Shown here: positions 56,883-64,000 of the stretch, in pieces
Layout: each line of letters starts with the position of its first letter
Numbering within the stretch: the stretch's first letter is position 1
Assembly: GCF_001043975.1 (NCBI RefSeq)
Contig: NZ_LABY01000178.1
Coordinates: forward strand, 1 to 64,000
Source: Methylobacterium variabile
GTDB lineage: Bacteria; Pseudomonadota; Alphaproteobacteria; Rhizobiales; Beijerinckiaceae
DNA: 64,000 bases
Direction of reading: 5' to 3'
Notes under the pieces: generated by a model
Told to the model about the DNA's origin: nothing
Seen by the model: only the letters and a program-made list of their open reading frames with translations
The model's database searches: none
Translations under genes and position numbers: made by a program

Positions 56883-58940
56883 ATGTCGCTGCGTAGACAA
56901 ATTTTCCTGATCTTGGGTCTGATCGGCTGCCTGCTGGTCGGGCTCGCCGGTTATCACGGTATAGATGCGTGGCAGCGGGCTGAAATCATGCGGCGGGCGG
57001 CGGAAGCCAACAGTGTGACTGACAGTCTCGCGGCCGCGGCCGCGTCCCTCGCGGCCGAGCGCGGCCTGACGAACGGATGGCTGGCCAAGCCGCCGGCGGC
57101 CTCCGAGCGATCCGTGCTCGCCAGCCTGCGGGAGGAGGGCGACCGCCACCTCGCCGCCGCCCTGCCGCGGTTGCGGGAGGACGAGACCGTGTCCCGGGCC
57201 GCCGCCGCCCTCGGCGCCGCGCGCCAGGACCTCGCGGCCCTGCGCCGGCGGGCCGACCAAGTCCTCTCGGGCACTCCCGATCCCGACCTCGCCGCCACCT
57301 GGTTCACTGGCGTGACCGGCGTGATCGCCCGCGAGCAGGCCCTGTTCGACGCCGTCCGGGCCGGCATCGTCGGGGCCCTGCCGGGGGAGATCCATCGCGG
57401 TCTGGACGTCAAGCGGGCGCTGTGGGACGCGAGCGAGTTCGCCGGCCGCGAGCGCGGCCGCCTCAACGCCGCGATCGCCGGGCGCCAGGGCCTGCCGGTG
57501 GAGCAGGTCCGCGCCCTGGCCGTCCTCGCCGGGCGCGTCGACGCCGCCCTGGACCAGGCTCACGCCTCCGGGGCCGCCCTCGGCCGCGACGTCACCGAGG
57601 CGCTGGCCGCCGCCGGCCGCCGCCTCGAAGCGTTCGAGGCGACCCGCGCGGCGGTCTACCGGGCCGGGGCCGCCCGCGAGCCCTACCCGGTCACTGCCGA
57701 GGAGTGGTTCCGCCAAGCGACGGAGGTCATCACCGGCCTCAACCAGGCCCGCACCGCCGCGACCGCGTCGCTCGGCGCCATCGTGGCGGCGGAGAGCCGC
57801 GCCAGCGAGGTCCGGTTCCTCGGCGCGCTCGCGATCCTCGCCGGCGCCTGCGCGGCGGTCGGCGGCGGCGCCCTGCTCCTCGTGCGCGGCGTGACCGGGC
57901 CGCTCGCCCGGATGATCGAGGCGATGCGCCGCCTCACCGCCGGCGATCTCGCCGTCGCGGTGCCGGCCGCCTCGGCCCGCAGCGAGATCGGCGCCATGGC
58001 GTCGGCGATGCGCCAGCTCCGCGACGGCCTCGCGCGCAGTGCCGTCCTGGAGCAGGAGGCCGCCGGCGCCCGTGCCGGAGCCGAGGCGCAACGCCGCGCC
58101 GCCCTGCGGGAGCTCGCCGACCGGTTCGAGGGCTCCGTCGGCGCCGTCCTCGTCGCGGTGACCGCTGCCGCGTCGGAGATGGAGGCCACCGCCCACGGCA
58201 TGACGGAGATTGCCGGCCGCACGGCGGACCAGGGCACCAGCGTCGCCGCCGCCGCCGAGGAAGCGTCCTCGAACGTCGCGACCGTCGCGGCCGCGGCGGG
58301 CCAGCTCGGCGCCTCGGTGAACGAGATCGGCCGCCGGGTCGGCTCCTCCGCCGAGATGGCGCGGAACGCCGCGGAGGCCGCGGGCGACACCGCCCGGCTG
58401 GTCCACGACCTGCGCCAGGGCGCCGCCCGGATCGGCGACGTGCTCGGGCTGATCTCCTCGATCGCCGACCAGACCAACCTGCTCGCGCTCAACGCCACCA
58501 TCGAGGCGGCGCGGGCGGGTGCCGCCGGCCGCGGCTTCGCGGTGGTGGCGGCCGAGGTCAAGGCGCTCGCCGGCCAGACCGGCCGTGCCACCGCCGAGAT
58601 CGCCGAGCAGATCGCCCGCATCCAGGGCTCGACCGAGCAGGCCGTGGCGGCGATCGGCGGCATCGCCGGGCAGATCGGCGAGATCAGCGCCGCCTCGACC
58701 GCCATCGCGGCGGCGGTGGAGGAGCAGGGCGCGGCGACGCAGGAGATCGTCCGCAACGTCGCCGAGGCGGCCAAGGGCACGGACGAGGTGACCGGCAGCG
58801 TCGTCCAGGTCGCGGGCGCCGCCGAGGAGACCGGCACTGCGGCCGTCCAGGTCCTGTCCGCGGCAAGCGAGCTGTCGCGCCAGTCCGAGCACCTGCGCGG
58901 GGAGATGGGACGGTTCCTGACGACGGTCAGAGCGGCGTGA
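56883..58940 (+). CDS. methyl-accepting chemotaxis protein with NIT-like sensor
   Basis: A 685-residue transducer. Membrane helix 1 at about 8-28, then a periplasmic helical domain whose [16 protein letters not shown] fits the nitrate/nitrite-sensing (NIT) fold, and helix 2 at about 315-335. A HAMP domain ([24 protein letters not shown]) and a long signalling region follow, with the hairpin tip [20 protein letters not shown]. Nitrate as ligand is inference. No che genes are in the window. Start at 56883 ([15 protein letters not shown]) because the upstream frame is Arg-rich and unconserved. Confidence 0.9.
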   Translation: MSLRRQIFLILGLIGCLLVGLAGYHGIDAWQRAEIMRRAAEANSVTDSLAAAAASLAAERGLTNGWLAKPPAASERSVLASLREEGDRHLAAALPRLREDETVSRAAAALGAARQDLAALRRRADQVLSGTPDPDLAATWFTGVTGVIAREQALFDAVRAGIVGALPGEIHRGLDVKRALWDASEFAGRERGRLNAAIAGRQGLPVEQVRALAVLAGRVDAALDQAHASGAALGRDVTEALAAAGRRLEAFEATRAAVYRAGAAREPYPVTAEEWFRQATEVITGLNQARTAATASLGAIVAAESRASEVRFLGALAILAGACAAVGGGALLLVRGVTGPLARMIEAMRRLTAGDLAVAVPAASARSEIGAMASAMRQLRDGLARSAVLEQEAAGARAGAEAQRRAALRELADRFEGSVGAVLVAVTAAASEMEATAHGMTEIAGRTADQGTSVAAAAEEASSNVATVAAAAGQLGASVNEIGRRVGSSAEMARNAAEAAGDTARLVHDLRQGAARIGDVLGLISSIADQTNLLALNATIEAARAGAAGRGFAVVAAEVKALAGQTGRATAEIAEQIARIQGSTEQAVAAIGGIAGQIGEISAASTAIAAAVEEQGAATQEIVRNVAEAAKGTDEVTGSVVQVAGAAEETGTAAVQVLSAASELSRQSEHLRGEMGRFLTTVRAA

Positions 58941-59017
58941 AAATCACATCGCGGGATTTGGCTTGGTAATACCTCAGAGCCCGGTTGAATTTCTGGATAG
59001 TATTAGCACTCTCTTCG

Positions 59018-59053
59018 TCATCCCGGCGCCGCGCAGCGGAGCCCGGAATAACA
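59018..59053. repeat. REP-like palindrome, copy C
   Basis: GTCATCCCGG and CCCGGAATAAC with a GC-rich centre, related to copies at 21975 and 25676. Found just downstream of the MCP gene. Confidence 0.6.
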
Positions 59054-59106
59054 TGCAGGGTGTCAAATCTATGGGATCCAAACAAACAGGCTCTCAGCCT
59101 CACCTG

Positions 59107-59250
59107 GTCATCCCAGGGGTTGCCTGAGGCGAGAGCCCGGGATCCAGAGCCTCGGGCAGTACAGAACGCAGCCGATCGTCGACGATTTCATTCGGCAAAA
59201 AGCCGCGGTTCTGGATGCCAGGCTACGCTTCTCGCCCCCGGAATGACTTG
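59107..59250. repeat. inverted pair of REP-like elements (BIME-type)
   Basis: A left half (GGTCATCCCAGGGG, GCCCGGGATCCAGAGCC) and a right half read inverted (GTTCTGGATGCC, CCCCCGGAATGAC) flank about 60 bp of unrelated sequence. No gene spans it. Together with copy C this fills the 320-bp gap between the MCP and ETF-QO genes. Confidence 0.65.
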
Positions 59251-59261
59251 ACTACGTAGAA

Positions 59262-59296
59262 GAAGGGCGGGCCCAAGAACAGGGCCCGCCCTCTTC
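59262..59296 (-). terminator. ETF-QO terminator
   Basis: Stem GGGCGGGCCC/GGGCCCGCCC with a 7-nt loop; on the minus strand it is followed by TTCTTCT, directly after the ETF-QO stop. Confidence 0.8.
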
Positions 59297-59297
59297 C

Positions 59298-60962
59298 TCA
59301 CATGTTCACGTAGTTCGGCCCACCCGGACCTTCCGGCGTGACCCAGTTGATGTTCTGGTTCGGGTCCTTGATGTCGCAGGTCTTGCAGTGGACGCAGTTC
59401 TGCGCGTTGATCTGGTAGCGCGGTGACCCGCCCTCCTCGATCCACTCGTAGACGCCGGCCGGGCAGTACCGGGCCGAGGGCCCGCCGAACACGTCGTGCT
59501 CGGAGGATTTCTGCAGGCCCATGTCCTTGACCTGGAGGTGGACCGGCTGGTCCTCCTCGTGGTTGGTGTTCGAGAGGTAGACCGACGACAGGCGATCGAA
59601 GGTCAGCACCCCGTCGGGCTTGGGGTACTTGATCGGCGTGACGTCCTTGAGCGGCTTGGTGCAGGCATAGTCCGGCTTGCCGTGGCTGAGCGTGCCGAAC
59701 AGCGACAGGCCGGCGAGCTCGTTGAGCCACATGTCGAGGCCGCCTAAGCCCACGCCGACGAGGGTGCCGTACTTCGACCACAGCGGCTTGACGTTGCGCA
59801 CCCGCTTGAGGTCGTAGCCGATCGGGCTCGCGCGCCAGCCTTCCTCATAAGACGTCAGCTCGTCCTGGGCCCGGCCGGCGACGAGCGCCTCGTGGATCGC
59901 GCCGGCCGCCTGCATGCCGGAGAGCACCGCGTTGTGCGAGCCCTTGATCCGCGGCACGTTGACGAAGCCGGCAGAGTCGCCGACGAGGCAGCCGCCCGGG
60001 AAGACCAGTTTGGGCACCGACTGCCAACCGCCCTCCATGATCGCCCGCGCGCCGTAGCCGATGCGCTTGGCGCCCTCAAACACGTCCCGGATCATCGGGT
60101 GGGTCTTGAAGCGCTGGAACTCTTCGAACGGCGACAGGGTCGGGTTCTCGTAGTTCAGGTGCGTCACGAACCCGACCGAGACCAGGTGGTCGTCGAAGTG
60201 GTAGAGCCAGGAGCCGCCGCCGGCCTTGTTCGGCAGCGGCCAGCCCATCGAGTGCTGCACCAGCCCCGGCCGGAATTTCTCCGGCTTGACCTGCCACAGC
60301 TCCTTGACCCCCAGGCCGTACTTCTGGTGGTCGGAATGCTGGTTGAGGCGGTAGCGGTCGATCAGCTTCTTGGTCAGCGAGCCGCGGGCGCCTTCGCCGA
60401 ACACCGTGTACTTGGCGCGCAGCTCCATGCCGCGGGTGAAGTCGTCCCGCGCCTCGCCCGAGCGGGCGATGCCGAGGTCGCCGGTGGCGACGCCGACCAC
60501 GGCGCCCGCGTCGTCGTAGAGGATCTCGGCAGCCGGGAAGCCCGGATAGATCTCGACGCCGAGCTCCTCCGCCTTGCGGCCGAGGTACTTCGTGACGTTC
60601 GAGAGCGAGCCGACGAAGTTGCCGTGATTGCTCATCAGCTTCGGGAAGGCGATGTTCGGCAGGCTGACGCCGCCGGCCGGCCCGAGGAACATGAACTCGT
60701 CCTTCACCACCTCGGTCTTGAGGGGGCGGTCGGGGTCCTGGCGCCACTCGGGCAGCAGCCGGTCGAGGCCGCTCGGGTCGATGACGGCGCCCGACAGGAT
60801 GTGCGCCCCGACCTCGCTGCCCTTCTCCACCACCACCACCGACACCTCGGTGCCGGCCTCGGTGGCGAGCTGCTTCAGCTGGATGGCGGCAGCCAGCCCG
60901 GCCGGGCCCGCTCCGACGATCACCACGTCGAAGTCCATCGCCTCGCGTTCCGGCAGCTCCAT
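59298..60962 (-). CDS. electron-transfer flavoprotein:ubiquinone oxidoreductase
   Basis: A 554-residue membrane-associated flavoprotein passing electrons from ETF to ubiquinone in fatty- and amino-acid oxidation. FAD motif VVIVGAGPAGLAAAIQL (from residue 13) and a C-terminal [4Fe-4S] site: RYCPAGVYEW, then NCVHCKTCDIKDPNQNINW. The ATG at 60962 has GGGAGGA 5 nt upstream. The ETF subunit genes are not in the window. Divergent from the UDG gene. Confidence 0.95.
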   Translation of the reverse strand: MELPEREAMDFDVVIVGAGPAGLAAAIQLKQLATEAGTEVSVVVVEKGSEVGAHILSGAVIDPSGLDRLLPEWRQDPDRPLKTEVVKDEFMFLGPAGGVSLPNIAFPKLMSNHGNFVGSLSNVTKYLGRKAEELGVEIYPGFPAAEILYDDAGAVVGVATGDLGIARSGEARDDFTRGMELRAKYTVFGEGARGSLTKKLIDRYRLNQHSDHQKYGLGVKELWQVKPEKFRPGLVQHSMGWPLPNKAGGGSWLYHFDDHLVSVGFVTHLNYENPTLSPFEEFQRFKTHPMIRDVFEGAKRIGYGARAIMEGGWQSVPKLVFPGGCLVGDSAGFVNVPRIKGSHNAVLSGMQAAGAIHEALVAGRAQDELTSYEEGWRASPIGYDLKRVRNVKPLWSKYGTLVGVGLGGLDMWLNELAGLSLFGTLSHGKPDYACTKPLKDVTPIKYPKPDGVLTFDRLSSVYLSNTNHEEDQPVHLQVKDMGLQKSSEHDVFGGPSARYCPAGVYEWIEEGGSPRYQINAQNCVHCKTCDIKDPNQNINWVTPEGPGGPNYVNM

Positions 60963-61109
60963 CCCGTTCCTCCCTCGACTCTGCGATGGTTCACATATAA
61001 ACGATCTGGAAACGCCTCAAGCGGTTCCAAGGTGGGAACCGTGCGACGCCGTGTCCCCGGGCGCAAGCCGCCGGGCGGTCCCTCGCCCGCGAGAACGCGC
61101 CCGCGCGCA

Positions 61110-61142
61110 GTGTCGCGGCGGTTGTCCACAGCTGCGCGACAC
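61110..61142. other. hairpin enclosing a DnaA-box-like nonamer
   Basis: Arms GTGTCGCG/CGCGACAC enclose TTGTCCACA (61122-61130, one base from TTATCCACA). It lies 15 bp before the UDG start. A second dyad CGGTTCC/GGAACCG is at 61022-61041. Function unknown. Confidence 0.35.
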
Positions 61143-61156
61143 GCCACATCCGTCCC

Positions 61157-62074
61157 ATGACGACCGACGCTCCCGACAGCCGCGACCTCCTCTCCTTCCT
61201 CGACTTCCACGTCGAGGCCGGGGTCGATGCCGCGCTGGACGAGACGCCCCACGACCGCTTCTCCGAGCCCGAGGCCCCGCGCCGGGCCGCCCGGGCGGAG
61301 CCCGCGAGCGAGGAGCCGCACCGCCGTGCCGCGCCGGCGGAGCCCGCCGGTGCCCCGCGTCCGGAGCCGGTGCGGCCGGATCCCGCCCGGCCAGATCTTG
61401 CCCGGATGGAGCCCGCCAGGGCGGAGCCGCCCAGCACCTACGGCCGCTCGGCCGCCGCAGCCCCCGGCGAGGCCGCCGGCGACGCCCGGGAGCTCGCCGC
61501 CACCGCGGCAAGCCTGGAGGAGCTGGAGGGGCTGCTCGCCCGGTTCGAGAGCTGCGCGCTGCGCTTCACCGCCAAGAATCTCGTCTTCGCCGACGGCAAC
61601 CCGCAGGCCCGGGTGATGTTCGTCGGCGAGGCGCCGGGCGCCGACGAGGACCGGGTCGGCAAGCCGTTCATGGGCCGCTCGGGCCAGCTCCTCGACCGGA
61701 TGATGGCGGCGATCGGCCTCGACCGGTCCAACGCCTACGTCGGCAACGTCGTGCCCTGGCGCCCGCCGGGCAACCGCAACCCGACCCCGCAGGAGATCGC
61801 GACCTGCAAGCCGTTCATCGAGCGGCAGATCGCGCTGGCCGACCCCGATTTCCTGGTCTGCCTCGGCGGCGTCGCCACGCAGTCCCTCGCCGGCACCAAG
61901 GACGGCATCCTGAAGTCCCGCGGCCGCTGGTACCCCTACCGCACCGGTCGGCGGGAGATCCGGCTGCTGGCCACCCTGCACCCGGCCTACCTGCTGCGCC
62001 AGCCGCTGCAGAAGCGCCTCGCCTGGCGCGATTTCCGGGCCCTGCGGGCGGCTCTCGACGAGGGGGAGCGGTGA
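61157..62074 (+). CDS. family 4-type uracil-DNA glycosylase
   Basis: A 305-residue repair enzyme. The catalytic motif A is GEAPGADEDRVGKPFMGRSGQLLD (from 157) and motif B is LHPAYLL. Cys in FESCALR, ATCKPF and VCLGG fit the Fe-S cluster of thermostable-type UDGs. Residues about 45-115 are a low-complexity Pro/Glu/Arg/Ala linker, seen in alphaproteobacterial versions. Divergent from ETF-QO; a hairpin overlaps its stop codon at 62074-62104 (AGCGCCGGC/GCCGGCGCT). Confidence 0.9.
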   Translation: MTTDAPDSRDLLSFLDFHVEAGVDAALDETPHDRFSEPEAPRRAARAEPASEEPHRRAAPAEPAGAPRPEPVRPDPARPDLARMEPARAEPPSTYGRSAAAAPGEAAGDARELAATAASLEELEGLLARFESCALRFTAKNLVFADGNPQARVMFVGEAPGADEDRVGKPFMGRSGQLLDRMMAAIGLDRSNAYVGNVVPWRPPGNRNPTPQEIATCKPFIERQIALADPDFLVCLGGVATQSLAGTKDGILKSRGRWYPYRTGRREIRLLATLHPAYLLRQPLQKRLAWRDFRALRAALDEGER

Positions 62075-62182
62075 GCGCCGGCCAAGCGGAACCGTGCCGG
62101 CGCTGGTCGATTACCCTTGAGCCTTAAGCCTGCGCCGCGTAGCCGTCGCGGCCAAGGTTCACGGGCCAACGGGTAGCTGACC

Positions 62183-63079
62183 ATGCGCTGGGAAGACTTT
62201 CGTACCTCCGACAACGTGGAAGACCGTCGCGGCGAGGGCGGAGGTGGCGGCTTCGGCTTCCCCGGGGGCGGCGCCGGCGGCCTCGGCATCGGCACGATCG
62301 TGATCCTGTGCATCATCGGCTGGGTCACCGGCATCAACCCGGCGATCCTGATCGGCGGCGCCGAGACGGTGACGCGCCAGCGCGCGCCCCAGGAGCAGGG
62401 CCAGCAGCCCGACCGGCGCACCGGCGCCCCCTCCGACCAGACCGGCAAGTTCGCCGCCGCGATCCTCGGCAACACCGAGGACGTGTGGAAGGAGGTGCTG
62501 CCGAACCAGACCGGGCGCCAGTACACCCCGACCACGATGGTGCTCTACACCGGCGGCACCCGCAGCGGCTGCGGCCAGGCCCGCGCCGCCATGGGCCCGT
62601 TCTACTGCCCGCTCGACAAGAAGGTCTATCTCGACACCTCCTTCTTCAAGGAGATGGAGCAGAAGTTCCGGGTGAAGGGCGACTTCGCCTACGCCTACGT
62701 CATCGCCCACGAGGTCGGCCACCACGTCCAGGACGTGCTCGGCATCCTGCCCAAGGTGCAGAAGCGCCAGCAGCAGGTCGGCGAGCGGGAGGCGAACGCC
62801 CTCTCGGTGCGCGTCGAGCTGATGGCCGACTGCCTCGCCGGCGTCTGGGCCAAGAACTCGAACGACCGCTTCAACGCGCTTGAGCCGGGCGACATCGAGG
62901 AAGCCATGCAGGCCGCGAGCGCCATCGGCGACGACCGGCTGCAGAAGCAGAGCCAGGGCTACGTGGTGCCCGACTCCTTCACCCACGGCTCCTCGGCCCA
63001 GCGCATGCGCTGGTTCCAGACCGGCTACCGCAGCGGCCAGACGCAGTCCTGCGACACCTTCCGGGCGGCGCAGCTCTGA
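62183..63079 (+). CDS. YpfJ-type neutral zinc metallopeptidase
   Basis: A 298-residue membrane-anchored protein. MRWEDFRTSDNVEDRRG is the conserved N-terminus, followed by a Gly-rich stretch and one membrane helix (about 36-57). The zinc site HEVGHH begins at 176, with a downstream ELMADCLAG supplying the third ligand. The family is annotated as neutral zinc metallopeptidase without known substrate. The stop shares a base with the moaB ATG. Confidence 0.9.
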   Translation: MRWEDFRTSDNVEDRRGEGGGGGFGFPGGGAGGLGIGTIVILCIIGWVTGINPAILIGGAETVTRQRAPQEQGQQPDRRTGAPSDQTGKFAAAILGNTEDVWKEVLPNQTGRQYTPTTMVLYTGGTRSGCGQARAAMGPFYCPLDKKVYLDTSFFKEMEQKFRVKGDFAYAYVIAHEVGHHVQDVLGILPKVQKRQQQVGEREANALSVRVELMADCLAGVWAKNSNDRFNALEPGDIEEAMQAASAIGDDRLQKQSQGYVVPDSFTHGSSAQRMRWFQTGYRSGQTQSCDTFRAAQL

Positions 63080-63666
63080 TGGCCGGCCTCGACACCGCCC
63101 GCGTCTTCGTGCCGCTCGGGATCGCGGTGCTCACCGTCTCGGACACCCGCACGCTCGCGGACGACCGCTCCGGCGACACCCTGGCCGAGCGGCTCACGCA
63201 AGCCGGCCACCGCCTCGCCGCCCGGGCGATCGTGCCGGACGAGGTCGAGGCGATCCGCGGCCAGGTGAAGGCCTGGGCCGAGGATCCGGGGGTGGACGTG
63301 GTGATCACCACCGGCGGCACCGGCTTCACCGGCCGCGACGTGACGCCGGAGGCCCTCGAGCCGTTGTTCGAGAAGCGGATGGACGGGTTCTCCGCCATCT
63401 TCCACCGCATCTCCTACGACAAGATCGGCACCTCGACGCTGCAGTCGCGGGCCACCGCCGGGGTCGTGGCCGCGACCTACGTCTTCGTGCTGCCGGGCTC
63501 GCCTGGGGCATGCCGCGACGCCTGGGACGGCATCCTGGCCGCCCAGCTCGACTACCGGCACCGGCCTTGCAACTTCGTCGAGATCATGCCGCGCCTCGAC
63601 GAGCACCTGAAACGCGGAGCCCCCGCCCCGCAAGGGGTGCCCAGGGTCCAAACGCGATCAGCTTGA
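63079..63666 (+). CDS. moaB: molybdenum cofactor biosynthesis protein B
   Basis: A 195-residue MoaB/MogA-fold protein for molybdopterin (adenylylation branch): ITTGGTGFTGRDVTPEAL, RMDGFSAIFHRIS, GTSTLQSRATAG and LPGSPGACRDAWD are all present. The natural end is expected near MPRLDEHLK. The last residues, from about RVQTRSA, and the stop codon are encoded by the dispersed 31-bp repeat at 63644, so the C-terminus has been rewritten. Translationally linked to the zinc protease by TGATG. Confidence 0.92.
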   Translation: MAGLDTARVFVPLGIAVLTVSDTRTLADDRSGDTLAERLTQAGHRLAARAIVPDEVEAIRGQVKAWAEDPGVDVVITTGGTGFTGRDVTPEALEPLFEKRMDGFSAIFHRISYDKIGTSTLQSRATAGVVAATYVFVLPGSPGACRDAWDGILAAQLDYRHRPCNFVEIMPRLDEHLKRGAPAPQGVPRVQTRSA

Positions 63667-63674
63667 CAGTGCGA
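63644..63674 (+). repeat. diverged third copy of the 31-bp repeat
   Basis: 26 of 31 bases match the copy at 35865, including ATCAGCTTGAC and GTGCGA, and GGGTGGGGAGCGG follows in both. It contains the moaB stop codon. The 180 bp after it hold no recognisable gene. Confidence 0.7.
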
Positions 63675-63853
63675 CAGGCTGTTCCGGGTGGGGAGCGGGC
63701 TTCGGCGCTGCTGCCGAAACCAGACGTTCAAGCCGGTCGAGATCGGTCCAGTGTGAGTGCACCCAAGCTGGACCAGCCTGTCGGCGTCTTCGGCTCATTT
63801 CCTGCCGGTCACCTTCATGCTGCAATCAATCGACAGCTGACCCAGCGGGACGA

Positions 63854-64000
63854 ATGACGAACCAAGGCACGCCCATCGCTGATGTGAAGGACTGGCAGCG
63901 GCGCTGGCACGCCATCCTCGACCGCAATGGTATCGAGCTGGAAGGCAGGACCGATCCGGCGCAGCTCCCGCCCATCGAAGAGGACTTCCGGCTTCATTTC
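63854..64000 (+). CDS. unknown protein, 3' part beyond the window
   Basis: The first 49 residues begin MTNQGTPIADVKDWQRRWHAIL and are hydrophilic. I do not recognise a family. The ribosome binding site is weak (GGGA). Its composition is less GC-extreme than that of the flanking housekeeping genes, and it follows a repeat copy, so it may belong to an accessory segment that continues beyond base 64000. Confidence 0.4.
   Translation, partial: MTNQGTPIADVKDWQRRWHAILDRNGIELEGRTDPAQLPPIEEDFRLHF

Noticed and set aside
61122-61130. DnaA-box-like nonamer as evidence of a replication origin
   Set aside because: Single imperfect site, no AT-rich unwinding region, no dnaA, dnaN or hemE nearby.

Overview
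The window is very GC-rich, densely packed chromosomal DNA of an alphaproteobacterium. I infer Hyphomicrobiales, most likely a Methylobacterium-type methylotroph. The reasons are the RegB/RegA (ActS/ActR) redox pair, a DUF6460 membrane protein, intracellular PHA depolymerase, ETF-ubiquinone oxidoreductase, family 4 uracil-DNA glycosylase and the alphaproteobacterial non-catalytic dihydroorotase next to pyrB. No rRNA, tRNA, CRISPR or phage genes were seen. Both ends are cut inside genes.

Layout. 1-9,620: a partial MmcQ/YjbR protein, a PRISE-like reductase, a ZntB-like metal channel, an esterase/EamA transporter pair, a DUF6460-MATE-GFA-methyltransferase run, and DUF952-pyrD. 9,767-15,098: an S24-type repressor, a giant SSF-PAS-kinase-receiver sensor, an SmtB-type repressor fused in frame to a metallothionein, and a small exported protein. 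15,307-25,629: glycogen metabolism (glgA, a GH13 hydrolase, glgP), an osmoregulated glucan gene (opgG/D) with a small membrane partner, and a gamma-glutamyltransferase. 25,828-29,444: RegA/RegB and PhaZ. 29,635-35,852: a YgjP-like metalloprotease, exported proteins, and an IalB-plus-two-glycosyltransferases operon. 35,865-37,478: a 1.6-kb unit bounded by 31-bp inverted repeats and carrying an exported alpha/beta hydrolase. 37,582-47,163: serine hydrolase, purC, HpaI aldolase, esterase, alkA, gluQRS, ispB, DUF2007, a TrmN6-like methyltransferase, dprA. 47,219-50,723: plsY, a non-catalytic pyrC, a hicAB toxin-antitoxin pair, and pyrB, all on the minus strand. 50,924-63,666: topA, ispE, a TPR lipoprotein-like exported protein, an MCP, ETF-QO, UDG, a zinc protease and moaB. 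63,854 to the end: a truncated unknown gene.

How it fits together. Most of the window is housekeeping: de novo pyrimidine and purine steps, isoprenoid/quinone precursors, lipid and carbon storage (glycogen, PHA), DNA repair and topology, and redox or environmental sensing. The unusual content sits at a few points. These are the SmtB-metallothionein fusion with its own internal ribosome binding site and a 28-bp operator; a four-unit tandem array of covarying hairpins between alkA and an esterase; hicAB inserted inside the pyrB-pyrC operon; and the inverted-repeat unit, with a third repeat copy that supplies the end of moaB.
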